This document shows positions 44,266-54,200 of a stretch of 64,000 bases of DNA, one piece after another. Origin of the DNA: Aquamicrobium zhengzhouense. Lineage in GTDB: Bacteria > Pseudomonadota > Alphaproteobacteria > Rhizobiales > Rhizobiaceae. The first letter of the stretch is position 1. Each line of letters begins with the position of its first letter. The notes below the pieces were generated by a model, which saw only the letters and a list, made by a program, of their open reading frames with translations, was not told the origin of the DNA and searched no databases. Made by a program: the position numbers and the translations under genes. The stretch is from contig NZ_JADGMQ010000006.1 in NCBI RefSeq assembly GCF_016124105.1, positions 62,001 through 126,000 of the forward strand. The letters are read 5' to 3'.

Positions 44266-46097
44266 GTAATCTGGTTTTCGAAAGAGGGGACAACAGGTGC
44301 CACATATGGCGTATCCCAAGCCCCGCCGATGAAGAAAGGATATTCTGCAAGCCCGCGGGTGCCGCCCGGCAGGACGGGGACGAGGTGGCCTGACACCGCG
44401 AGCGCGCGGCCGAAATAGGGTATGATGCCGGAAAAGGAAAAGATGCGCTGATCTTCCAGAAGGAGGTCAGCCTTTTCGATACGCGCGACGCCGCCCGTCA
44501 CCTTGGCGTTAAACGTACCGCCGCTGAGCGCGATGGGGCCTCCTGCAACTTCGGACAGCGCAAAAAAGCCGCCACCGCCCCAGCGTTCGCGAAACTTCGC
44601 CAAATCGAGACCGCCCAGCGATCCTGGACCGATTGTGGCTGCGACAGACCCTTCTGCAGACCCGAGAACGTCGTTCCAGTTGTTGCCCGAGCCCTTGAGC
44701 ATGACAGAAATGTTGGCGCGTCCCTGCGGAAGCAGGCGTTCCGCACCTGCCGCCTTTGCAAGCGCCAGCGCTTCGACCTCCGTCGCAATGAGACGGATCT
44801 CGACCGCCTTGCGATCATCGATGGTGTCGATGCGCAGACCTGCTTGCAGCTCGCCCCCAAAGCCATCCGCGTGCGACAGATCAAGGACCATGAGTGGTCC
44901 CTTCACCTGCGTTGAAGCTGCAATTTCGGAAAGCGTTACATGTCCGAGGGTGGCTGTCGTTGCCGAAAGGCGAAGGTCCAGCGAGATCTGGTTGGCAATG
45001 CCGGTGTCGAGTGGAGCATAGAGGCTGCCGGAGCCAGATGCGATTGAGGTGAAACCGGCCAGATAGGTGCGCAAGTCCAGCGTGTCGAACGCAAGGGTTC
45101 CGGAGATCGCGGGAAACTCATCGACGAAGGCGATGTCGATGCCGCCAGTGCCGTTGTTGCTTCCCAATTTAAGCGAGGCATTGTCGAGACGAAGACGTTT
45201 GCCGCTGCCCTGTATCCGGCTGGATACCGAGACCGGGCCAATGGTCGAGCCCGGCGTGACCGGAACGCGCAGCCATTCCAGCATGCGCCGGAGGGCCGGG
45301 GTTGCCATGTTCGCCTCGCCATCGAAGAACCGTTCGCCCGAAAAGTTGGCGGTGCCGTTGAATGAGGCCTCGGAAAGCGGGGATTTGAGCGAGCCCATGA
45401 CGGTTGCGTTTCCGCCGCCCATCAGGATGAGCGGATTTTCGGCGCTCGCTTCCAATTGTACCGCCTCGCCGCGCCAGACGCCGTTGGCGTTTATCCGCAA
45501 AGTACGGTTCAAAGCTGGCCACGTAATTTTGCCGGTCAGGTTGCTGAAGCCTTCAGTCTCGTCGCCTTCGACAATGACGATCTTGCCATCAACGAATTCG
45601 ACATTGCCGAAAGCGTCACTTGGAAGCGCCTTCAGATCCGGGGTTTTGGGATTTTCCTGGACGAGGCGCGTGGCGGTGTTGATCGCCTGCATCATGCGTC
45701 CGCCACCAGGCGAGGCTGGCAGATCGAGCCCCACATCGGTGCGGTTCAGGCGCAGCAACGGGCGGTACATCGAGATCGACGACATCTCGACGCGCCCGCG
45801 CAGCGCGGCCAGGGGCGATAGCGAGACATCAAGACGGTCGGCTTCGAGTACGGCGGGAGACTCCTTCGCCCATTCGTGGAACGAAACATCCCGCAATGCC
45901 GCGCTGAATGTCGGCCAAACGTTCAGTTCGGGCGCTTCCCCGAGCGACACCCGGTACCCGCTCCAGAGGCTCAGTTCATAAGCAATGCGATCGCGCACGA
46001 TCTTGGTGGATGCAATCCACGGCAAGACCGTCACGAAAAGCAGGGCGAGCAGAAGGAGCGCTGCCAGCGCAATGAGTCCCTTTCTGATCGTCAACAA
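44253..46097 (-). CDS. AsmA-family envelope protein
   Basis: A 614-residue AsmA-like protein. A single N-terminal membrane anchor (about 7-29, GLIALAALLLLALLFVTVLPWI) is followed by a large periplasmic beta-rich region with the AsmA N-terminal motifs (YRVSLGEAPELNVWPTFSAALRDV) and a C-terminal AsmA domain (SVMLKGSGNNWNDVLGSAEGS). Family members take part in outer-membrane assembly and inter-membrane lipid transport. No ATG or GTG lies in the right place; a stop shortly upstream leaves TTG 46097 (or the adjacent TTG 46094) as start, with GAGG and AGG motifs before it. Confidence 0.87.
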   Translation of the reverse strand: MLTIRKGLIALAALLLLALLFVTVLPWIASTKIVRDRIAYELSLWSGYRVSLGEAPELNVWPTFSAALRDVSFHEWAKESPAVLEADRLDVSLSPLAALRGRVEMSSISMYRPLLRLNRTDVGLDLPASPGGGRMMQAINTATRLVQENPKTPDLKALPSDAFGNVEFVDGKIVIVEGDETEGFSNLTGKITWPALNRTLRINANGVWRGEAVQLEASAENPLILMGGGNATVMGSLKSPLSEASFNGTANFSGERFFDGEANMATPALRRMLEWLRVPVTPGSTIGPVSVSSRIQGSGKRLRLDNASLKLGSNNGTGGIDIAFVDEFPAISGTLAFDTLDLRTYLAGFTSIASGSGSLYAPLDTGIANQISLDLRLSATTATLGHVTLSEIAASTQVKGPLMVLDLSHADGFGGELQAGLRIDTIDDRKAVEIRLIATEVEALALAKAAGAERLLPQGRANISVMLKGSGNNWNDVLGSAEGSVAATIGPGSLGGLDLAKFRERWGGGGFFALSEVAGGPIALSGGTFNAKVTGGVARIEKADLLLEDQRIFSFSGIIPYFGRALAVSGHLVPVLPGGTRGLAEYPFFIGGAWDTPYVAPVVPSFENQITYPR

Positions 46098-46284
46098 GCC
46101 TGATCAACCTCACATTGAAGGTGGCTGAGCGTAATACGACGTCTCAATCGCACCTATAGGGAATTTCAGCCGCCAGCGGCTTCGCGTGATCGAGACACTT
46201 ACGGCCAATTGCATTCCTAAAGCTTGCGAACATCGATGGCGGTGTGCTTACTCGCCGCGACATTGCATTTTGGAGGAGCCGTCT

Positions 46285-48243
46285 ATGTCGCCAGCATCAC
46301 CACTCTGGAAACCATCACCCGACTGGATCGCTGATGCTCCGATAACCGAATTCTCAGGGCTGGCACAAAACGTCGCCGGTAAAGAAATTGGTGACTACAA
46401 CACACTCCATGAATGGTCCGTGAACGATCGCGAAGCGTTCTGGACCCTGGTCTGGGATTTCTGCGGGATCGTTGGTGAAAGGGGCGAGCGGGTCCTTCTG
46501 GATGGAGACAAGATGCCAGGCGCGCGTTTCTTCCCGGATGCGCGGCTGAACTTTGCTGAGAATCTTCTGCAAAAAAGCGGCAGCGGCGAGGCAATCGTCT
46601 TTCGCGGGGAAGATAAGGTAGAGCGCGTCCTTTCCTGGGATGAGCTGCGCTCTTTAGTATCACGGATGCAGCAGCTCTTTCGCGCTCACGGCGTTCAGGC
46701 AGGAGACCGGATCGCAGCCATGATGCCGAACATGCCGGAGACCGTTGCCGGAATGCTGGCAGCTGCGTCGATCGGCGCCATATGGTCCTCCTGCTCTCCG
46801 GACTTTGGCGAGCAGGGCGTTCTGGATCGTTTCGGCCAGATAGAGCCCGTCTTGTTCATCGCGCCCGATGGCTACTGGTACGCTGGAAAGCGCATTGAGG
46901 TAGGGGCAAAGATCGCCGCTGTTCTCGATCAGATGCCTTCGGTCCGAGCAGCGTTGATCGTCGATTATCTGGGAGATGCGCAAGAAGTTTCGGCTGAGAT
47001 CGAGAAGGCAACGCCGCTCGCTGCAGCACTTGAGGGGTATCAGCCCGTGGAGCTGAACTTCACGCGCCTGCCTTTCGATCATCCGCTCTACATCCTGTTC
47101 TCATCTGGGACGACCGGCGTTCCAAAGTGCATCGTGCATTCGGCGGGCGGCGTGCTTCTGCAGCACGTCAAGGAACATCGCCTTCATGCCGGCATCAAGG
47201 ACGGTGACCGCTTCTTCTACTTCACCACTTGTGGCTGGATGATGTGGAATTGGCTCGTTACCGGTCTCGCGTCAGGCGCAACCCTGCTTCTTTATGACGG
47301 GTCGCCATTCCATCCGGATGGAAACGTCATCTTCGACTACGCCCGCGACTGGAAGATGAGCTATTTCGGAACGTCGGCGAAATTCATCGACAGCGTGCGC
47401 AAGGCCGGGCTGCGACCGATCGAGACTCATGACCTCAGCTCGGTGCGGGTCATATCGTCAACCGGTTCGCCGCTTGCGCCAGAGTGCTTCCGCTTCGTCT
47501 ACGAAGGCATCAAAGCAGATGTGCACCTCGCTTCCATTTCGGGAGGCACCGACATCGTGTCGTGCTTCGTGCTCGGAGTTCCGACGCTGCCGGTCTGGAT
47601 GGGTGAGATTCAGGGGGCGGGCCTGGGCATGGCGGTCGACGTCTGGGATGATGAAGGCCGCTCGATCCGCCAGGAAAAGGGCGAGCTGGTCTGCACCAAG
47701 GCCTTTCCGTCCATGCCGATCATGTTCTGGAAGGATGCTGACGGCGCCAAATACCGCTCGGCATATTTCGAGCGCTTCGACAATGTCTGGTGCCACGGGG
47801 ACTTCGCAGAATGGACCGAGCATGACGGCCTCATCATCCATGGCCGCTCGGACGCGACGCTGAACCCAGGTGGCGTGCGCATTGGCACCGCCGAAATTTA
47901 TAATCAGGTTGAGCAACTGGACGAAATTCTTGAGGCGATCTGCATCGGGCAGGAATGGGAAGGCGATGTTCGTGTCGTTCTGTTCGTGCGCGTCGCCGAA
48001 GGTGTAGCACTCAACCCTCAGCTGGAGCAGAAGATCAGGACCCGTATCCGCACTGGCGCCAGCCCCCGTCACGTGCCGGCCAAGATTGTTGCCGTCAGCG
48101 ACATACCCCGCACAAAATCGGGCAAGATCACCGAGCTCGTAGTGCGCGACGTGGTGCACGGGCGAGAGGTCAAGAACAAGGAAGCGCTGGCCAATCCCCA
48201 GGCGCTTGAACTGTATAGAGACATTCCTGAGCTGCAGTCCTGA
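46285..48243 (+). CDS. Acetoacetyl-CoA synthetase
   Basis: A 652-residue AMP-forming acyl-CoA synthetase of the acetoacetate type, activating acetoacetate released from polyhydroxybutyrate breakdown. The AMP-binding loop YILFSSGTTGVPKCIVHS, the A8 motif GRSDATLNPGGVRIG and the catalytic lysine region RTKSGKITELVVRD are intact, and the N-terminal LWKPSPDWI and ARLNFAENLL are typical of this subgroup. Start 46285 has GGAGGAG upstream; the frame is open 33 codons further. Together with the phasin at 54.7 kb and aceA it fits a polyhydroxybutyrate-using metabolism. Confidence 0.94.
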   Translation: MSPASPLWKPSPDWIADAPITEFSGLAQNVAGKEIGDYNTLHEWSVNDREAFWTLVWDFCGIVGERGERVLLDGDKMPGARFFPDARLNFAENLLQKSGSGEAIVFRGEDKVERVLSWDELRSLVSRMQQLFRAHGVQAGDRIAAMMPNMPETVAGMLAAASIGAIWSSCSPDFGEQGVLDRFGQIEPVLFIAPDGYWYAGKRIEVGAKIAAVLDQMPSVRAALIVDYLGDAQEVSAEIEKATPLAAALEGYQPVELNFTRLPFDHPLYILFSSGTTGVPKCIVHSAGGVLLQHVKEHRLHAGIKDGDRFFYFTTCGWMMWNWLVTGLASGATLLLYDGSPFHPDGNVIFDYARDWKMSYFGTSAKFIDSVRKAGLRPIETHDLSSVRVISSTGSPLAPECFRFVYEGIKADVHLASISGGTDIVSCFVLGVPTLPVWMGEIQGAGLGMAVDVWDDEGRSIRQEKGELVCTKAFPSMPIMFWKDADGAKYRSAYFERFDNVWCHGDFAEWTEHDGLIIHGRSDATLNPGGVRIGTAEIYNQVEQLDEILEAICIGQEWEGDVRVVLFVRVAEGVALNPQLEQKIRTRIRTGASPRHVPAKIVAVSDIPRTKSGKITELVVRDVVHGREVKNKEALANPQALELYRDIPELQS

Positions 48244-48439
48244 TGGTAAACAAGCCGTTGCTGCCAAATTTACCTAGATTTCAGGGAGGATATCGATTGG
48301 TAAATGTTGCGCTGCTCGGGCAAGGTTTTGTTAACGCCCACGGCGCGATAGTCGCACTCAACTTGAGGGACAGTTTTGTTCAGCCGCCTCGGCGTAGGGT
48401 CGCTCAAGCCCTTGTGTGACAGCCTTTTCTGACTTCTAT
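48244..48439. other. Spacer between acetoacetyl-CoA synthetase gene and its terminator
   Basis: About 200 bases with no plausible gene. The terminator lies unusually far from the stop codon, so a small RNA ending at it is possible; I see no known RNA family. A -35-like TTGAGG is present at about 48363, without a convincing -10. Confidence 0.3.
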
Positions 48440-48464
48440 ACGCCCCTTCTGGGGCGTTTTTTTT
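48440..48464 (+). terminator. Strong rho-independent terminator
   Basis: ACGCCCC-TTCT-GGGGCGT followed by a run of eight T, about 200 bases downstream of the acetoacetyl-CoA synthetase gene and 160 bases before the iron-binding protein gene. Confidence 0.93.
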
Positions 48465-48509
48465 ATCAGACGGATCTTCCGCGAGCTCGGGATCCTTGTG
48501 AATTAAACT

Positions 48510-48524
48510 TGAACCTGATGCTCA
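48510..48524. promoter_or_regulatory. Putative iron-responsive operator (RirA type)
   Basis: TGA-N9-TCA, the pattern of the rhizobial iron-responsive operator recognised by RirA, 100 bases upstream of a ferric-iron uptake gene. The pattern is short; the call depends on its position. Confidence 0.45.
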
Positions 48525-48624
48525 GCTAATGTTACGGTCCGCGTGGGCATCCGTCTGGGAGGAACGCTGTCCGACAGCGGATGCTCAATGGTTTTTATTC
48601 TTCCAACCTTGAACTGGAACGAAC

Positions 48625-49617
48625 ATGAGAGCGCTGAAACTTCTCGCGGGCTGCGTTGCCCTTGCACTCGCTTTTCCTGCTGCGTCGCAGGCCGAGGAAC
48701 TCACGATCTATTCGGGTCGTGGTGAGGCATTGATCGGTCCGATCATCAAGCAGTTCGAGGCTGACACCGGAATCAAGGCGAATGTCCGCTACGCTGGCAC
48801 GTCCGAGCTCGCGACGCTGCTCCAGGAAGAAGGTGATCAGTCGCCAGCGGACGTGTTCTGGGCTCAGGATGGCGGCGCGCTTGGCGCGATCTCGGAACTT
48901 TTCGCGGACCTTCCGGCCGAGATGAATGAAGGCATTGCCGAGGCGTTCCGCAATGTGAACAACAAGTGGGTGCCGACCAGCGGTCGCTCGCGTGTCCTCG
49001 TCTACTCGAAGGAGCGCGTAAAGGAAGACGATCTTCCGGCGTCCATCAATGACCTGACTGACGAGAAGTATCGCGGCAAGGTCGCTTGGGCGCCAACGAA
49101 CGGCTCGTTCCAAGCATTCGTGACCGCCTATCGCGTTGCTCATGGTGACGAGGCGACCAAAGCCTGGCTTGAAGGCATGATCGCCAACGACACCAAGGTC
49201 TACAAGAACAACGGTTCGCAGATCGAAGGTATTGCCAATGGCGAGATCGATTTCGGCCTCGTCAACAACTATTATCTCGGCCGTTATCTGGTGACAGATA
49301 AGGATTATCCGGTCGCAATGACGCACTTCGCTTCCGGAGATGTTGGCAATCTGCTGAACGTTGCGGGCGCAGGTATCGTCAGCGCAAGCGACAATCAGGA
49401 AACCGCTCGGAAATTCCTCGATTACCTTCTGTCGCCTGCCGCGCAGCAGTACATCACCCTTCAGGGCAACGAGTACCCGGTAATTCCGGGCCTAATCGTC
49501 AACACCACGCTGGAATCTTTCGCGACGATTCAGGACATCAGCCCGCGGATCGACATCGACCAGATCAGCGATCTTGAAGGAACGCTGGCTTTGTTGCGTG
49601 AAGTAGGCCTACTCTGA
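48625..49617 (+). CDS. fbpA: Ferric iron ABC transporter substrate-binding protein (FbpA family)
   Basis: A 330-residue periplasmic protein with a signal peptide (RALKLLAGCVALALAFPA, cleavage near SQA-EEL). The mature N-terminus LTIYSGRGEALIGPII and the iron-ligand tyrosine pair in NNYYLGRYL identify the FbpA/FutA iron-binding group. It would capture Fe(III) and pass it to the permease encoded directly downstream. An iron-type operator lies upstream. Confidence 0.92.
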   Translation: MRALKLLAGCVALALAFPAASQAEELTIYSGRGEALIGPIIKQFEADTGIKANVRYAGTSELATLLQEEGDQSPADVFWAQDGGALGAISELFADLPAEMNEGIAEAFRNVNNKWVPTSGRSRVLVYSKERVKEDDLPASINDLTDEKYRGKVAWAPTNGSFQAFVTAYRVAHGDEATKAWLEGMIANDTKVYKNNGSQIEGIANGEIDFGLVNNYYLGRYLVTDKDYPVAMTHFASGDVGNLLNVAGAGIVSASDNQETARKFLDYLLSPAAQQYITLQGNEYPVIPGLIVNTTLESFATIQDISPRIDIDQISDLEGTLALLREVGLL

Positions 49618-49670
49618 CAACCATAATTGCATCCTGGCGGGCGTCGCGACAGCGGCGCCCGCATCTTCTT

Positions 49671-51197
49671 TTGCTGCTTCCGGCCGCCATTGTGGCGGCT
49701 GGAATGCTGTTGCCGTTCGTGTACCTTCTGGCTCGTGCGCTGGAAGGGGATTCAGCGTCTCTTTCGGAGATCGTCTTTCGCGAACGCAACTTCCTGCTGT
49801 TGCGCAATACGCTGGCGCTGACGGCGGGCGTTCTCATCATGACGACCTTGATCGCGCTGCCGCTTGCCTGGCTGGTGGTTCGCAGCGATCTTCGCTTCAA
49901 GAAATTCCACAGCATCATGGGCGTCTTGCCTCTGGCTGTACCCGGATACGTGATGGCCTACGCCCTCATCGGGATGTCCGGCTATTACGGTTTCGCGACC
50001 CACTTCTTCGGTATCCGCCTGCCGCGTCCGGAAGGTTGGTCAGGCTCCGTCCTTGCCCTCTCGCTTTATACATTTCCTTACCTCTTCCTGAACCTGCGGG
50101 CCTCGCTGCTCGGTCTTGATCCAAGTCTGGAGGAATCGGCTCGCAGCCTTGGCAGGACGCCGTGGCAGACGTTCTTTGCGGTTGTGGTTCCCCATCTCGT
50201 TCCGGCTCTGCTTTCGGGATGGCTGGTCATCGGCCTCTATGTGCTGGGTGATTTCGGGGTCATCGCGCTGATGCGCTATGAGGTCTTCAGCTACGCGATT
50301 TACACTCAGTATTCCGGTGCGTTTGACCGGGTCTACGCTGCTTGGCTGTCGCTGATGCTGATGGCAGTTACACTCTCCTTCATCATGATCGAGGCGCGCC
50401 TGCGCGGGCGGCGCTATGTGCGCACGGGGAAGGGGACAGCGCGCCCGGCTGCACCGGTTTCGCTCGGGCGCGCACGGCCGCTGGTTTGGTTGTTCCTCAC
50501 CTGCGTGTACGTGGCGTCGATCGGCTTGCCATTGATGGTGCTGAGTTACTGGATCTGGCGTGCTGGCCCGCTCGTTGATCCGAGGGAAGTTCTGACCGCA
50601 TTCTATCGCACGACGCTGGTCGCAGTTCCGGCAGCTGTAGCGGCGATCGTCCTCGCCGTGCCGGTCGTTTACCTCACGGTCCGCTACCCGTCGCGCGCTT
50701 CGTCGGCGCTCGATCGGCTGGTTTATCTCGGCTACGCCGTGCCGCCTCTGGCCTTCGCACTTTCAATGGCGTTCTTTGCTCTGCGCGCTGCGCCATGGCT
50801 ATATCAGACCGCCACGTTGCTGATCTTTGCCTATGTAATGACGTTCCTCGCTCTTGCTGTAGGTCCTGTGCGGAGCAGGCTCCTGCAGATCGGGCCGCGC
50901 TATGAGGAGGTTTCGCGATCGCTTGGGCATGGCCATTTTGCATCGTTCATGTTGACGACGCTGCCATTGCTGCGGACCTCGATGCTGTCGGGGTCGCTGC
51001 TGGTGTTCATCATGATCGTCAAGGAATTGCCGATTACCTTCCTGCTCGCGCCTATCGGCTACAGCACGCTGGCAACGACCGTTTTCAGCCGCACGTCGGA
51101 AGGGATGATGGCGGAAGCAGCGCCGCACGCCTTGATGATTGTGTTGTTCTCAAGCTTGTTTGTCGGGCTGATCCTGCGCCACGAAGGCAACAAGTAG
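49671..51197 (+). CDS. fbpB: Ferric iron ABC transporter permease (fused two-domain, FbpB family)
   Basis: A permease of about 508 residues carrying two fused halves with some 12 membrane segments and two EAA loops (SLEESARSLGRTPWQTFF and EEVSRSLGHGHFASFM). The first canonical start is TTG 49671, but the frame is open back to 49602 and encodes a plausible Arg-rich N-terminus (SWRASRQRRPHLL) in front of the first membrane helix. A CTG at 49614 would overlap the fbpA stop as CTGA. No ATPase gene (fbpC) follows; it must be encoded elsewhere or the system borrows one. It ends six bases before the convergent kinase gene. Confidence 0.88.
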   Translation: MLLPAAIVAAGMLLPFVYLLARALEGDSASLSEIVFRERNFLLLRNTLALTAGVLIMTTLIALPLAWLVVRSDLRFKKFHSIMGVLPLAVPGYVMAYALIGMSGYYGFATHFFGIRLPRPEGWSGSVLALSLYTFPYLFLNLRASLLGLDPSLEESARSLGRTPWQTFFAVVVPHLVPALLSGWLVIGLYVLGDFGVIALMRYEVFSYAIYTQYSGAFDRVYAAWLSLMLMAVTLSFIMIEARLRGRRYVRTGKGTARPAAPVSLGRARPLVWLFLTCVYVASIGLPLMVLSYWIWRAGPLVDPREVLTAFYRTTLVAVPAAVAAIVLAVPVVYLTVRYPSRASSALDRLVYLGYAVPPLAFALSMAFFALRAAPWLYQTATLLIFAYVMTFLALAVGPVRSRLLQIGPRYEEVSRSLGHGHFASFMLTTLPLLRTSMLSGSLLVFIMIVKELPITFLLAPIGYSTLATTVFSRTSEGMMAEAAPHALMIVLFSSLFVGLILRHEGNK

Positions 51198-51202
51198 CGC
51201 AA

Positions 51203-54200
51203 CTATTCGGCAAGAACCCGCGTCGAGGGAAACACCACCTCCACCATCGTGCCTTCGGCCGGGGTGGAGGTAATGGTGAAGCGGGCACGGTTTGCCTCAA
51301 CCATTGCCTTCGTCAGTGGCAAACCAAGCCCCGTACCATCATGGCGTCCGCGCTTGAGGGCACTGATCTGCTTGAACGGTTTCAGAGCCTGATCGATCTC
51401 GGCGACGGACATTCCAATGCCGGTGTCCCGTACCCGCATCGCCACGTCGCCTGACGTTTCATATGAGGTGGAGACGATAACCTGCCCGCCAGCTTGCGTG
51501 TAGCGGATCGCATTGGACAACAGATTGAGAGCGATCTGGCGCACGCTGCGAAGGTCTGCGACCACTTCCGGCAGGTTCGAGGCGAGCGAGGAGCGGATGA
51601 TGACTCGTTCCCGGTTCGCCTGCGGCTGCATCATTGCAACGGTTTCAGCCAGCGAGTCATTGAGCGACACAGCCTCGTAATTCATCTCCTGCTCGCCTGC
51701 CTCGATCTTGGAGATGTCGAGCAGGTCATTGACGAGATCGAGGACGTGGTTGCCGGAGCGGTTGATGTCGCGCAGATAATCGCGGTAACGATCCGAGCCA
51801 ATCGGCCCGAACTTCTCGTCCATCATCAACTCGGAAAAGCCGATGATGGCATTGAGCGGGGTGCGGATCTCGTGGCTCACACGTGCCAGGAACTCGGTCT
51901 TTTGTGATGAAGCGCGCTCCGCCTGGGCACGGGCCTGAGTAAGCTGCTCCTCCGCACGCTTCCACTGTGTGATGTCCCGCAGCACAGCACAGAAGCCGCT
52001 GTCTTCGGGCAACTTGCCGATGGTCATGAACAGCGGGATGAAGCGTCCCTGCGCCTCACGCCCGATGACTTCACGTCCGTCATTCAAGATGCTCGCCACG
52101 CCATTGCCGGACAGGCCGGCAAGGTAATCCTGCGCGGATTTGCGGCTTTCGATCGCAAACAGCGTGTGGAAGGGCTTTCCTTCAACGGCCACGCTGTCGA
52201 AACCGAACAATGCTTCTGCGGGACGGCTGATGCTGCGAATGGTCGTGTCCGGGTTGATCAGAATGACGCCGTCGGTTGCCGTATCGAGAATGGTGCGCAT
52301 CATCTCGATCTGGCGATCGGTATCTTCTTGTGTACGCTCGGAAATGATCGGCTCTTGCGGCGCCGGTTGATGAGGCTTTTCCTGCTCCTTGCGCCGAAGC
52401 GACAGAAGCAACGCCGAATGACCTTCCCAGCGCACGGACTGGAGATGCGCTTCAACCGCAATTTCCTCGCCGCCAAGTGTCCGTACGACGACCCGACCAC
52501 TCTCGCGAGCCTCATCGTCGCAGTCGACGAACAGACGGTCGAGGCCACCTTCACGGCGGATCTGGTCGAGACTGGCATAGCCGGTCAGTTCCAGGAATTC
52601 CTGATTGGCAAAGTAGAGCTCATCGCCAGCGTGAACCAGAAGCGGAATCGGCAGGTGCGCAATAAGGTCTGGCTCGACGCTGGGCCGTCCGCCGGTCGCA
52701 AAGGCAGAGGGGAGATAATCCACGTCCCGCGGGGCGATGCCTGGCCCCTGCGCAGAGTGAACATCCGGTCGCTTAGTCTGGGGTGCGGACTGCTCCTCAT
52801 TGGTCTGCGTTTCTGCAACAGGCGCTGAAGCCTCTTCGGCAACCGCTTCCACCGGCTGGTCGATAGCCGCCTCATCTTGGTCGGCCGGTACGGCCTCGCC
52901 TTGATCCGTGCTGTCGAGGTTTACGGCATCAAGGTCGCTGTCGCGCGTCTCCTGCGCCTCTCTTGCTGCCTTTTCTTCCTGGGCAGCCAAGAAGTCTCGC
53001 TGCAGGCGCGCGCGTATCTCCTCGAAGGCGGAGCGATCCGAGGGCGACAGATGGCGCTCCTGCCGCTGCTGCGGTCGATGCTCCGCAAGCCTGATGACCT
53101 TGTCGTCCTTTGGCGTCTCAAGATCTGGCTCGATCTCACCTTTGATGTCGTCGCCTTCCAGAGCTTCCACATCGACCGTGGGAATTTCGGCGTCTGGTGC
53201 TTCAGGAAGCGGAGCAGGAGCGCGAAGGCGCAGGCCGCGTGCATCCGGGTCTATGACAGAATCACCAATCCGGATGACACCGAAGCCACGGAAGCCTTCG
53301 AAGACGCGATCGCGATTGTAGACCGGCAATGCCGCAAGATCGACCGGGGCCGACCGGTTGCTGCCGGCAATTGGCCACAGAACGGTGCGACCGGACCAAG
53401 TATCACGCCTTTCAAGCAGCGCCGCAATCTCGCCTGACGGATCAAGCTTGAGCGTTTCGGCTACATCCCTGAAGGATCGGCCGATCACGTCGGCGGCTTC
53501 AACACCAACGGCCTGAACAAATTCGTCAGAGATCGAGCTGAACGCGTCGCTCGCGTCGGTGCGCCAGACAAAGCGCACCGGATCCGGCTTGGAGTTGGTG
53601 TTGGCAACTTCCAGTACGTCCGCCGGCATCGTGGCGTCCGACGAGCGCTTGTCGTCAGAAAAATACCAATGATCAGCATCGCCCTCCTGGTGATTCTCAG
53701 AAGGCGGCTCGACCGGTTCGAGCGTTACCTCGCTGACGAGGTCAGGCAGGTCGGCGTCGGATGGGATTGGCAGGAGATCATCCGGCTCTGGTCCGGTTTC
53801 CGCTTCTGCCAGGACCTCAACCGGATCGTGGGCCGTGATCAGAAGATGAATGGCCGGATCGTCTGTGAGCCGAGCCAAGCCCGCAGGGATCTGTCCGGCA
53901 CGAGCAGGGATGAGACGCTTGATGAGCCGGTCGCTCTCGCTCGCAACGTCGGAGACCAGCGCACCCAGTGTTTCTGCAGAGATGCCGAGATTTTCGAAGC
54001 CGGGTGACGATGCGGCAACGTAGGCAGCCTCATCGAGCATGGCGGCAAAATAGCCAGCTTCGCTGAAGCCTTGAATGGCGCGTGCAGCTGCCTCGCTGAT
54101 GTCCGATGCCGTGCTCGCCTTTGCGGGCTCGGCCAGGAGAATTGCCTGAAGGCCGCCCACGAGCGTTAGTTCGCTGGCGATAAAGGGAACCATCCGGCTG

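Noticed and set aside
48545-48575. GGAAC near fbpA as an EcfG-type -35 element
   Set aside because: No CGTT occurs at the required 16-17 base spacing.
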